A stretch of DNA of 64,000 nt from Syntrophus sp. (in: bacteria). Its GTDB lineage: Bacteria; Desulfobacterota; Syntrophorhabdia; Syntrophorhabdales; Syntrophorhabdaceae. The stretch spans positions 1 through 64,000 of the forward strand of contig PNOM01000004.1 of the NCBI GenBank assembly GCA_013824835.1, written 5' to 3'. Positions 18,400 to 25,992 of the stretch are shown here, one piece after another (positions within the stretch are counted from its first letter, which is position 1; the number at the start of each line of letters is the position of its first letter). Both the position numbers and the translations under genes were made by a program. The notes beneath the pieces were generated by a model that was given only the letters and a program-made list of their open reading frames with translations, ran no database searches and was not told the origin of the DNA.

Positions 18400-19467
18400 T
18401 TCTGACACGACAGTTATGTAGGGATAATTCTTTATTCGTCTCATGAAGGTTTCCTTTTTCTCAAAGGGCACGTTTATGGCGTATGTACCCTTGGGAAGCC
18501 GGTATTTTCTCAGATGGAGGTTGAAGTTCCTGAAGGTTCTGTAGGGCGCTTCCATACATTTTGCAAATATATTAATATGGGTCTCCCGGTCAAGGTCGAG
18601 GGATATTTCGGTGAGGTTCACAGGTTTATATAATGTCTTCTCATCTATATATATGCCGAAACGCTCCCGGTTTTTTATGATCTCTTTAATAGCAGCAATC
18701 CTTAAGATGTACCGTTCTGTCTCCTCGGGGAGATAGAGGTCGAAGAAATCTTTCGTTTCCTGGTTTTCTATGGCCTCCCGCAATCTGCCTGCCCCGGCGT
18801 TGTATGCGGCCATGGCAATGAGCCAATCCCCGAATTCTCCATGGAGCCTCCTGAGATGGGTTAAGCCCGCCCTCGTTGCCTTCTTTATGTTGTATCTCTC
18901 ATCAATATGGTCGTTTACAGAGAGTCCTTCTCTTTTTCCTGTTTCCTTGATGAACTGCCATATTCCTCCGGCACTGGCCGGGGATATAGCGCGGGGATTA
19001 AGGTAGCTCTCTGTGATTGCGAGATAGATAAGATCAGGGGGCAGGGCCATTCGTTGGATCTCCCCGTTGATCATGTCTGAATACTTGAGATACCGCTTAA
19101 CGAGTATTGTCAGAAGACCCTTATTCTCTAGAAAGAGGAAGAATTCCCTCTCATATCTCTCCCGTGTATCCTCTCTTGTGAGGGGTATCCTTTTATCACA
19201 TAATGTAAGAGGGTCTGAGATGTAATCAATTCTATAGATTTCAGTTTCACTTTGTAAACGTGCCACCTCTTTTTCGAGGTCCGAAACCCTTTTTTCAACG
19301 GTAGTTCCTTTTTTATGGGATGTTTGAGCATCCCCGTGGGCTGGAAGGCCAATGCAAAGAATCTGAATAATTATGAAGGTGCATATAAAGCGCAGCGTTC
19401 CTCTGTGCCTTCGAACTTTCTTGTGTACCCTGTTCAATCTGCGCCCCCTTTCTTTTCCCCTTTTCAC
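18391..19467 (-). CDS. Lytic transglycosylase, SLT domain
   Basis: A 358-residue peptidoglycan lytic transglycosylase. Residues 24-43 form a signal peptide or anchor, about 55-77 a short coiled coil, and about 135-265 the SLT lysozyme-like domain with catalytic Glu153 in ITESYLNPRA, followed by SPASAGGIWQFI and AMAAYNAGAGRLREAI. The architecture resembles MltD-like enzymes, but I see no LysM repeats in the C-terminal part, which instead has a basic domain ending in an NVPFEKKETF segment. The ATG at 19467 is 7 bases after the small coiled-coil gene. It may act in cell-wall remodelling; a link to the flagellum is not shown. Confidence 0.9.
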   Translation of the reverse strand: MKRGKERGRRLNRVHKKVRRHRGTLRFICTFIIIQILCIGLPAHGDAQTSHKKGTTVEKRVSDLEKEVARLQSETEIYRIDYISDPLTLCDKRIPLTREDTRERYEREFFLFLENKGLLTILVKRYLKYSDMINGEIQRMALPPDLIYLAITESYLNPRAISPASAGGIWQFIKETGKREGLSVNDHIDERYNIKKATRAGLTHLRRLHGEFGDWLIAMAAYNAGAGRLREAIENQETKDFFDLYLPEETERYILRIAAIKEIIKNRERFGIYIDEKTLYKPVNLTEISLDLDRETHINIFAKCMEAPYRTFRNFNLHLRKYRLPKGTYAINVPFEKKETFMRRIKNYPYITVVSEGR

Positions 19468-19474
19468 TCTTTTT

Positions 19475-19699
19475 TCATACTCCTTCTTTTACCATCCGCA
19501 TGAGTATGTTGATACGGTTGCTCATCCGCTCCATGAGGTGTTTCATATCGACCTGAAGAGAGCTGAGGCCCTCATATTTTTTCTTGTATATTGTATCGAT
19601 CTCCATTCTCCAGTGTTCCAGTATCTCAGCCTCCTTCTTGTTCGACTCTATTTCAAACTTTTTTTTCAGTTCTCTCGCGAGTTTTTCATTCATCTCCAT
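19475..19699 (-). CDS. Small charged coiled-coil protein
   Basis: A 74-residue hydrophilic, lysine- and glutamate-rich protein predicted to be mostly helical (KLARELKKKFEIE at the start, then HLMERMSNRINIL). An AGGAG sequence lies seven bases before the ATG at 19699, inside the end of the dedA-like gene, which it overlaps by 14 bases; a second ATG at 19693 is also possible. The lytic transglycosylase starts 7 bases after it. No family was recognised. It is probably a real gene because it bridges two coupled genes with a good ribosome binding site. Confidence 0.7.
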   Translation of the reverse strand: MEMNEKLARELKKKFEIESNKKEAEILEHWRMEIDTIYKKKYEGLSSLQVDMKHLMERMSNRINILMRMVKEGV

Positions 19700-20261
19700 A
19701 GGATTTCTCCTCCCTTTTTTTTACCACATGTCTGTAAATTACGATGAGCAGCAGCACGCCGACGAGCACTGCCGGAACTATGTAAAGCTCATATTTCCTC
19801 ACATCGTTGACAAAGATCAATACTACCTGTCCGAACAGGTAGCCGATAAGGGAAACCATTACGCTCCAGAGAAGGGCGCTCAATGTGCTGTAGAGGAAGA
19901 AGGTGCGTTTCTTCAAATCTGTACACCCAAGGAGCAGTAAGATGATTCCTCTTACACCGACAAAAAACCGCACGAGAAATATGATGTAATTGCCGGACCT
20001 CTTGATAATGCTGTTTGCCAGGTGTATTCTGTTTCGGAGAAATGCATATCTCTGGATGATCTTTCTGCCAAAATATTTTCCAAGAAAAAAGAATGTACAG
20101 TCACCTGCAAAGGTCCCTGCAAAGGCCCACAACATGACCCGTTTAAGGTCCATGTAGTGTAGTTTGGAAAAGATGCCCCCAAGGAGAACGGTAGTTTCAC
20201 CCTCAAGAAAGGTGCCTATAAGGATCGCAATATAACCGTATTGAGCGATGTAATTTTCCAT
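19686..20261 (-). CDS. DedA/SNARE-associated family membrane protein
   Basis: A 191-residue integral membrane protein of the DedA (VTT domain) family. The signatures are GYIAILIGTFLEGETTVLLGG at the N-terminus, AGTFAGDCTFFFLGKYFGR, and RFFVGVRGIILLLLG, which contain the conserved glutamate, aspartate and arginine residues tied to lipid flipping and proton-dependent activity in the family. Recent work links DedA proteins to undecaprenyl-phosphate or phosphatidylethanolamine translocation; which applies here is unknown. It starts 76 bases after tatC and overlaps the small coiled-coil gene. Confidence 0.93.
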   Translation of the reverse strand: MENYIAQYGYIAILIGTFLEGETTVLLGGIFSKLHYMDLKRVMLWAFAGTFAGDCTFFFLGKYFGRKIIQRYAFLRNRIHLANSIIKRSGNYIIFLVRFFVGVRGIILLLLGCTDLKKRTFFLYSTLSALLWSVMVSLIGYLFGQVVLIFVNDVRKYELYIVPAVLVGVLLLIVIYRHVVKKREEKSYGDE

Positions 20262-20337
20262 TGTCTACATTCTATATAGATTATAAAACTAAGGTCAACA
20301 AAGATTTGCACACTCCTGTCTTTTCAGCCCGGTCGGG

Positions 20338-21090
20338 TTACCCCGTAGGCGCCCCTGCGCTGTCCTTCTCCTCCTGCCCGTTACAAGTGAATTTATTACT
20401 TTTTTTCTCGCTTATCTTCATGAGGAGGATGCCGATTTCAAAAAGGATATAGGTGGGCACTGCAAGGAGCATCATATTGTATATATCCGGCGTTGGTGTG
20501 ATCAGAGCAGAGGCAACGGTTATGAAAAGAATTGCGTAGCGCCTGGTCTTTGTAAGGTTTTTTGCCTTTACGAGCCCTATTTTGTTCAGGATCAAAAGGA
20601 TGATAGGCACCTCGAAGGTGATCCCGAAGGCAAATATCATGGCTGCAGAGAATACGACGAATCGCTGAACAGAGATCATTGCCTTTATATGGCCGGTTCC
20701 ATACCCGAGAAGGAACGAGATGCCGGAAGGAAGGACTACAAAATAGCAGAAAAGGCCTCCCAGATAAAAGAGCAGTATGGAAAAGAAAACAAAGGCATAT
20801 CCCTGGATGGGTTTTAAGGGGGTGACAGAGCGAAACTCATGCCATATGAGATAGATCAGTATAGGGAGAGAAAAAAAAACACCCCCATAAAGGGCAATCT
20901 CAACGGATGCGAGAAATGCCTCGGGAAAGCTCAGATAGTAGACCTGGATATTCGCAGTCTTGAGAAGGATAAGGATAAGGCTTTTGGCATAGACGAAGCT
21001 GATGATAGCTGCCAGCGTTACAACAGCAAGGGCCTTATACAGAAAGCGTTGAACCCCTCCTAAAGCCCTGAAGAGTTTTTCTCTATCCAT
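20338..21090 (-). CDS. tatC: Divergent TatC-family translocase subunit
   Basis: A 250-residue protein with six hydrophobic helices, similar to TatC over the LFCYFVVLPSGISFLLGYG, FAFGITFEVPIILLIL and LITPTPDIYNMMLLAVPTYILFEIG stretches. TatC recognises twin-arginine signals. The N-terminal HLxELRxR-type motif is not present, and where E. coli TatC has its ALYKHERR loop with Glu103, this protein reads SVTPLKPIQ, so the usual signal-peptide-binding glutamate seems missing. The Glu170 equivalent in FEVP is kept. The ATG overlaps the DUF502 gene by 31 bases. No tatA or tatB is nearby. It may be a second, specialised TatC. Confidence 0.8.
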   Translation of the reverse strand: MDREKLFRALGGVQRFLYKALAVVTLAAIISFVYAKSLILILLKTANIQVYYLSFPEAFLASVEIALYGGVFFSLPILIYLIWHEFRSVTPLKPIQGYAFVFFSILLFYLGGLFCYFVVLPSGISFLLGYGTGHIKAMISVQRFVVFSAAMIFAFGITFEVPIILLILNKIGLVKAKNLTKTRRYAILFITVASALITPTPDIYNMMLLAVPTYILFEIGILLMKISEKKSNKFTCNGQEEKDSAGAPTG

Positions 21091-21692
21091 TTTAGCTCGA
21101 TCCGGGAGGTTCCCAGAGAAATGATATACTTCAAGGCATCATCGACGGCCATGTCGAGGAATGTGAGTTCCTGTTCAGGTACCATGATGAGATATCCTGA
21201 CGTGGGATTGGGTGTAGTTGGTATAAAAACGGAACAAATGGTCTCTCTTTCCCGGCCCGCTATCCTGTTGGTGATAAAGCCGATTGCGTACCTTTTTTTA
21301 AAGGGAAATTCCGCGAGGACAACCTCTTTAAAGGCCTTCTTTTTTTCCGAGGAAAATGCGTCGGTCATATCCTTTACCGAGTTGTATATGCCTTTTACAA
21401 AAGGTATTCTGGTGAGAAAGGTTTCTCCCAGACGGAGCAGCCTTTTCCCCATATAATTAGTAGCAAAAATACCGGTAACATAGACGATGATAATGAATAG
21501 AAAGAAACCGGCAACAGGGGGTATGTCCATCTCTTTTCCAGTGACGGTTGAAACAACCTTATTGATGACCGGGTATATTACGGCGTCTACCGATGAAACC
21601 ACGAGATAGATGATATAGATGGTTATGATCACCGGGATGAGGATAAAAAGGCCTGCAAGAAACTTCGCTTTTACGTGTTTTGTAATATCCAT
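21060..21692 (-). CDS. DUF502 family membrane protein
   Basis: A 210-residue protein with two N-terminal transmembrane helices (about residues 10-32 and 55-78) and a soluble C-terminal domain. It has the family features GKRLLRLGETFLTRIPFVKGIYNSVKD and VFIPTTPNPTSGYLIMVP. The biochemical role of DUF502 proteins is unknown; they are common in bacteria and plants. It is the first gene of the DUF502-tatC-dedA stretch, with a promoter-like sequence just upstream, and it overlaps tatC by 31 bases. Confidence 0.9.
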   Translation of the reverse strand: MDITKHVKAKFLAGLFILIPVIITIYIIYLVVSSVDAVIYPVINKVVSTVTGKEMDIPPVAGFFLFIIIVYVTGIFATNYMGKRLLRLGETFLTRIPFVKGIYNSVKDMTDAFSSEKKKAFKEVVLAEFPFKKRYAIGFITNRIAGRERETICSVFIPTTPNPTSGYLIMVPEQELTFLDMAVDDALKYIISLGTSRIELKWIEKNSSGL

Positions 21693-21702
21693 TATGTCAC
21701 AT

Positions 21703-21729
21703 AGTATAATTGAATAAGGGGAAAGTCAA
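21703..21729 (-). promoter_or_regulatory. Possible sigma70-type promoter of the DUF502-tatC operon
   Basis: Minus strand: TTGACT (21724-21729) and TATACT (21703-21708) with a 15-base spacer, or TACTAT (21701-21706) with 17 bases. The site sits directly upstream of the DUF502 ATG at 21692. The short spacer or weaker -10 makes this moderate evidence. Confidence 0.45.
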
Positions 21730-21747
21730 ATCTGAGCAGACCCCTTT

Positions 21748-22674
21748 TTATGGGAGATTCTGTCTTTTATCCATTTGCCAGCAACTTCCTTTATGGTGTT
21801 TTGCATTGCTCTTCATGGTTGAGGCGATTTCCGTCAGCTCCCCATAGTGGGTGAAAGCTCGCTGTCTGTTGTGTGTAATGCCTATGGAGAGGGCGATTAT
21901 GGGAAATTGTTTTATGTTTCCCTGACGGTCCATGGATTGGATTGAGCCCCGCTCTCTGTCTTCCGAGTCGTAAAAGGTGGGAATGATCCTATCAAAGGAG
22001 TTTATGATCTCTTCAGCAGCCTCTTCGATCACATTGAAATCCATGATGAACACAAAATCGTCACCCCCGATGTGGCCTACGAAGCTGTCCTTGGGCTGAA
22101 TGCCTTTTGCTGTGTTGAGGATGAGCCTTCCTGTTACCTTTATGACTTCATCGCCCCGGCTGAATCCATAGTAATCATTGAAAGGTTTGAAATGGTCAAG
22201 ATCCGCATAGGCGAAGGCGAATTCGTTGCCGTTGTCAAACCTGTCCTGAATCTGCTTGTTTATGGAGATATTGCCGGGGAGGCGTGTTAAGGGGTTAATC
22301 TCAATCATCCTTTCCGACCTGATAGTGGAGAGCTCGGTTCTTGTTATCAGCTCTTTCGTGATTTCTTCTTTCCAAAGAAAATCCTCCACAAGGAGGTTCT
22401 CCCATTGAAAAGATGTAGGTTCTGAATTGTTCAAGATGGCCAGGACGGGTAACTGGCTAAAGATGGGATCTTCCTTCAAGTTGCTGAGGATAGTGATGGT
22501 GTTGTGGTCATCGAGGTCGACATCGAGTATTATGAGATTGGGAATAGAGTTATAGATGTAATCGAGGGCGGCCTGCATTGTCTTGAAGGCAACCACCCTG
22601 TAACAATCCTGGAGCATCTTTTCGATGATGCTCATGAGGGCCATGTCTGGGGAAATGAGTACGATTGTCTTCAT
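21748..22674 (-). CDS. Receiver-GGDEF diguanylate cyclase
   Basis: A 308-residue response regulator. The N-terminal receiver has its phosphoacceptor Asp51 in LIILDVDLDD. The GGDEF domain runs from about residue 130, with the AYADLDHFKPFNDYYGFSRGDE substrate-binding stretch and the active-site motif GGDDF at 203-207, a variant compatible with cyclase activity. The RxxD inhibitory site is not present (QPKD at that place), so product inhibition is probably lacking. It follows the HDOD gene by 14 bases. It probably makes c-di-GMP, which would fit the PilZ and HD-GYP proteins encoded a few kilobases away. Confidence 0.92.
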   Translation of the reverse strand: MKTIVLISPDMALMSIIEKMLQDCYRVVAFKTMQAALDYIYNSIPNLIILDVDLDDHNTITILSNLKEDPIFSQLPVLAILNNSEPTSFQWENLLVEDFLWKEEITKELITRTELSTIRSERMIEINPLTRLPGNISINKQIQDRFDNGNEFAFAYADLDHFKPFNDYYGFSRGDEVIKVTGRLILNTAKGIQPKDSFVGHIGGDDFVFIMDFNVIEEAAEEIINSFDRIIPTFYDSEDRERGSIQSMDRQGNIKQFPIIALSIGITHNRQRAFTHYGELTEIASTMKSNAKHHKGSCWQMDKRQNLP

Positions 22675-22688
22675 AGAGGTGAAGGGTT

Positions 22689-23525
22689 TTAGGCGAAGAG
22701 GCCCTCAGAAGCCTCTACTGCTACCTCCATATCCTTCAGCACCTCCTGCAGGTCTGCTTCCGAGAGATCCAATAACTTCCATGCAGTCTGGTTAACTGCC
22801 GGCACCCAGGGGTCACCGGCAAAGCCTAAACCCCGTGCCCTCATGAGAACGTCGGATACATGAATTATTGCCGTCTCTACCCGTGTGTACTGCGATGATC
22901 CCGGTCTATGGTGGTTTCCGATAATCTCCACGAGGTTCCTTGGAAAACTCCATTTCTCTGTCATCCAAACACCTATTTCCGCATGGTTCACACCGAAAAA
23001 ATCCCGCTCTGCCTCGTAGATGGAGATTCCCTTATTTGCAACATCGTTGATTAATGTCTCGTATTCCTTAGGGAACTGGAGGATGAGAATAACCTTTCCG
23101 AAGTCATGGAGGAGCCCCGCTACAGAGACCTCCTCGAACTCCTTTATGCCCTTTTTCTTCGCCAGGGTCCGCGCTGCTGCAGCACAGCCGAGTGAGTGTT
23201 CCCAGAGGCCGATCATGGATTTTTGCATGAGATCGAAAACAGATACCCCGAGAAGAAGTCCTTTTACCACATTCAGGCCGAGAAGCATTACCCCTTGCGA
23301 TACCGTCGATATTCTTCCGGGAAAGCCATAAATAGGGGAGTTGACCATCTTCAGTATTTTAGTAGCAAGAACGGGATCATTCGAAATTAACTTGCTGATC
23401 TGCATAAGGGACGTCTTCGGGTTCTCCATCAACTCCATGAGCTGTCTCAGTACGCTTGGAATTGTGGGAAGGGTTTGGAGATTTTCGACTTTTCTACGAA
23501 GGGCCTTTATGTCAATATCATCCAT
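22689..23525 (-). CDS. HDOD domain signalling protein
   Basis: A 278-residue protein made of a single HDOD domain: LPTIPSVLRQLMELMENP, then ISKLISNDPVLATKILKMVNS, GLLHDFGKVIL and ETAIIHVSDVL. HDOD proteins are catalytically inactive relatives of HD phosphohydrolases and serve as scaffolds in signalling, often with c-di-GMP proteins. Its start overlaps the upstream 98-residue gene by 8 bases and the GGDEF gene follows, so the three form one signalling operon. Confidence 0.93.
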   Translation of the reverse strand: MDDIDIKALRRKVENLQTLPTIPSVLRQLMELMENPKTSLMQISKLISNDPVLATKILKMVNSPIYGFPGRISTVSQGVMLLGLNVVKGLLLGVSVFDLMQKSMIGLWEHSLGCAAAARTLAKKKGIKEFEEVSVAGLLHDFGKVILILQFPKEYETLINDVANKGISIYEAERDFFGVNHAEIGVWMTEKWSFPRNLVEIIGNHHRPGSSQYTRVETAIIHVSDVLMRARGLGFAGDPWVPAVNQTAWKLLDLSEADLQEVLKDMEVAVEASEGLFA

Positions 23526-23814
23526 ATAGGTCCTCCATATGTTTCTTGACCACCCTTTTTAAGACATCCATATAGGGTGCTGTTTCCACATTGCTGAACC
23601 GTCTATCCAGGTCGACCAGCATCTGGTCCAGGGAAGAGCCTGCGCCTTGCTCCCCCTTTATGTAAACAGCCTCTATGTCCATATTGTGTATCTTTCGTAT
23701 TAACGAGTCGGTAAGTTCTGTTTCTTCAGGGAGAATGAGGATCCCGCTCGCATTTGTAACCGGCTTCGACAAAATCATACCCGGTTTCAGGTTTTCTGCA
23801 AGTATTTTCGGCAC
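23518..23814 (-). CDS. Small protein resembling the N-terminal part of HD-GYP regulators
   Basis: A 98-residue soluble protein. The first half (LKPGMILSKPVTNASGILILPEE-type sequence, then DSLIRKIHNMDIEAVYI) matches the short beta domain often found in front of HD-GYP domains. No catalytic residues are present. Translation starts at GTG 23814 behind an AAGGAG sequence. It is the first gene of the operon with the HDOD and GGDEF genes and overlaps the HDOD gene by 8 bases. The function is not known; it may be a partner or sensor piece for those proteins. Confidence 0.75.
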   Translation of the reverse strand: MPKILAENLKPGMILSKPVTNASGILILPEETELTDSLIRKIHNMDIEAVYIKGEQGAGSSLDQMLVDLDRRFSNVETAPYMDVLKRVVKKHMEDLYG

Positions 23815-23851
23815 GTTCCGTTCTCCTTAATGTAATGCAAAGATCTGGAAA

Positions 23852-23880
23852 ACTATATCAAATAACCTTCGAATAATCAA
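23852..23880 (-). promoter_or_regulatory. Sigma70-type promoter of the HDOD-GGDEF operon
   Basis: Minus strand: TTGATT (23875-23880), a 17-base spacer, and TATAGT (23852-23857), in the gap between motB and the 98-residue gene. The -10 lies about 37 bases before the GTG start. Spacing is ideal and the -10 matches five of six bases. Confidence 0.6.
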
Positions 23881-23902
23881 ACAATGGGCAAAGCCGTCAC
23901 GT

Positions 23903-24643
23903 TTATCCCGCGCCGTTTGCTATGCCCAGTGGACCCATATCGCTTGATTTTTCAATGATGATCTCTATCCTTCTGTTGAGTGCCCGGTTTTTGGGGCTTG
24001 TGTTGGGTATCAGGGGGCGATACTCCGCATATCCTACCGCTGATGTTTTTTCAGGCGGGAAACTGCCCTTTTCCACCATGAACCGTACCACTTCCGTTGC
24101 CCTTCTCACGGAAAGCTCCCAGTTTGATTTAAAATCCCTGGTGCTGATGGAAACATTATCTGTATGCCCCTCAATCCGGATATGCCTGTTTACCTTTTTA
24201 ACAATGGGCATGATCTTTGTGAGGGTGTTTTTGGCGTTTTCTTTCAGATCTGCCTTGCCTTCATCGAAAAAGGCATTGTCAAGAGCCCTTATCACAATGC
24301 CCCTTTCATCTACAAACACAGTAAGGTTTTGATCATGGTTGTCCAGGGGGGCAACATTTTTAATCTCTTCTTCGAGTTGTTTTCTGATCGCGCTGTTGAT
24401 TGTTTCTGCCGGTATAATGCTGTTTATTGCAGTGTTAGTCGAATTTCCCTCTTTTTGAGTACTTGTACCTCCGGAAAAAATAGTCCTCAGATGTGAAGTG
24501 ACTTCCTGATATTTCTGGGCATCCTGTTTTGAGAAGGTATACATCATAATGAAAAAGGCAAGGAGCAGAGTAATAAGGTCTGCATAGGTGAGGAGCCACC
24601 TCTCGTGGTTTTCATGTTCCTCTTCCCTTCTTTTCCTTTTCAT
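23903..24643 (-). CDS. motB: Flagellar motor stator protein MotB
   Basis: A 246-residue stator subunit. It has a charged N-terminal cytoplasmic tail, one transmembrane helix at about 17-36 that carries the proton-binding Asp22 in YADLITLLLAF, a periplasmic plug/linker, and an OmpA-like peptidoglycan-binding domain at about 115-235 with IEGHTDNV and NWELSVRRATEVVRF. With MotA it converts ion flow to flagellar torque. The start overlaps motA by 4 bases (ATGA). The linker contains a Thr/Asn-rich segment near residues 55-70. Confidence 0.95.
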   Translation of the reverse strand: MKRKRREEEHENHERWLLTYADLITLLLAFFIMMYTFSKQDAQKYQEVTSHLRTIFSGGTSTQKEGNSTNTAINSIIPAETINSAIRKQLEEEIKNVAPLDNHDQNLTVFVDERGIVIRALDNAFFDEGKADLKENAKNTLTKIMPIVKKVNRHIRIEGHTDNVSISTRDFKSNWELSVRRATEVVRFMVEKGSFPPEKTSAVGYAEYRPLIPNTSPKNRALNRRIEIIIEKSSDMGPLGIANGAG

Positions 24644-25407
24644 AGGTCCTCGCTGGTTTTCTTATTGGGAAGGAGAAAGGAAAGGAGCTTCATCTTTATT
24701 ACCCGGGGATTATCTCCCATGGCCAGTGATACTACCCCCTCGCTGATGATTTCAAGGTGAAGGGCCTCTTCCTGATGCTTTGCTTTTAACTTGTCCGCAA
24801 TAGGCAGGTAAATCAGGTTTGCGAGGGCGACGCCCCATAGTGTTGCGATGAAGGCGCTTGCAATGGATGACGCCATATTGGCGCTGCTATCCATCCTGGA
24901 GAGGGCATGGATCAGTCCAAGAACAGTCCCTATAATCCCGAGAGTAGGGGAGAAGCCGCCAAGTTTTTGAAAAAATGCAGACCCTGCCTTATGCCTTTCC
25001 TCAATGTATGAAATCTCAATATCAAGGATCTCCCGTATTTTGTTTGTCTCAAAACCGTCGATTGCGAGCTGGATAGCCTTTTTAAGAAAAGAATCATTCA
25101 CCCGCGACATTTCCTTTTCAAGGCTCAGAAGCCCGTTTTTCCGTGATTTCTGGGAAAGGTCGAAGATAACCTCTATCAGTTCCTGTGAATTAAGTCTTTT
25201 TTCAAAAAATACAACCCCTAAAAGCTTTGGTATGCTGATCAGTTGACTGAAGGAGGTGGTGATTGCTGCTGCGCCGAAGGTGCCGAAGATGACAAGAATC
25301 ATGGCTGGCATCTGGAACAGGGCAGATATGTGCCCCCCCTCCATAAGAAATGCGATGAGCACCGCCCCGATGCCTATAATCAGTCCAAAAACGGTAGTTA
25401 TGTCCAT
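24640..25407 (-). CDS. motA: Flagellar motor stator protein MotA
   Basis: A 255-residue stator subunit with four transmembrane helices: two at the N-terminus (GLIIGIGAVLIAFLMEGG, then an alanine-rich helix) and two at about residues 150-210 (LGIIGTVLGLIHALSRM and SIASAFIATLWGVALANL). The cytoplasmic loop carries the charged residues that meet FliG. It precedes motB with a 4-base overlap and follows the PilZ gene by 6 bases, so it belongs to the sigma28-driven operon that begins near 28.5 kb. The ion (H+ or Na+) cannot be settled from sequence alone. Confidence 0.95.
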   Translation of the reverse strand: MDITTVFGLIIGIGAVLIAFLMEGGHISALFQMPAMILVIFGTFGAAAITTSFSQLISIPKLLGVVFFEKRLNSQELIEVIFDLSQKSRKNGLLSLEKEMSRVNDSFLKKAIQLAIDGFETNKIREILDIEISYIEERHKAGSAFFQKLGGFSPTLGIIGTVLGLIHALSRMDSSANMASSIASAFIATLWGVALANLIYLPIADKLKAKHQEEALHLEIISEGVVSLAMGDNPRVIKMKLLSFLLPNKKTSEDL

Positions 25408-25413
25408 AAGGTC

Positions 25414-25992
25414 TTATCCCGTGGTTTCTTTTGTTTCCCGCAGCTTTGCCCGCTCCCTGTTAAATATATAGTTAATCAGAAAATCACGGTCATAATCATT
25501 GATAACGAGGAATTTCAATGCAATTTCCCATACACTCCGATTATTCTCCCTTGCTTCCCAGGCCCGTATAACCTGGCAAAGAGTTAAAATCATGACGAAA
25601 GGAGAAAGGGGTAGGGCAATCTTCAGCTCAACAAAACCTTCTTCACGTAAAGGCTTGTCGGAGGTAAATTTGATCCCTGAGCCGCTTATATCCACTTGCG
25701 TAAAGAGGTTCTTGTATGGGCCTTCTGTTTTCTGCTGTCCGAGAAGACCTAATATCATATCCAGCTTTCTATCAATCAGTTTTAAATAAGCGTAGAGTTC
25801 GTTACCTTCACTTTTTGTACGGGAAATAGTATCGTTCAGAAAGAGTGTTTCGAACAGCTTATCCGGTTTGTGCGTAGGATTACCGCGTATGATGTGTTCG
25901 AGATGCACAAACTCTTCATGGCTAATTTGCCTGAATTCTATAGGGAGACGGTCATCAATCCTGAAAAACTCTCGCTCATTAGGTTCGCTCAT
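25414..25992 (-). CDS. PilZ domain protein (probable c-di-GMP receptor)
   Basis: A 192-residue protein with PilZ features: an RxxxR motif (R11-IDD-R15) near the N-terminus and a DxSxxG motif in TQVDISGSGIKFTSD, about residue 105-120. These bind c-di-GMP in characterised PilZ proteins. A helical segment of about 75 residues separates the two. It lies between the HD-GYP gene (4-base overlap) and motA (6 bases), which suggests a role in c-di-GMP control of motor function, as YcgR plays in E. coli. That role is inference from position. Confidence 0.82.
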   Translation of the reverse strand: MSEPNEREFFRIDDRLPIEFRQISHEEFVHLEHIIRGNPTHKPDKLFETLFLNDTISRTKSEGNELYAYLKLIDRKLDMILGLLGQQKTEGPYKNLFTQVDISGSGIKFTSDKPLREEGFVELKIALPLSPFVMILTLCQVIRAWEARENNRSVWEIALKFLVINDYDRDFLINYIFNRERAKLRETKETTG

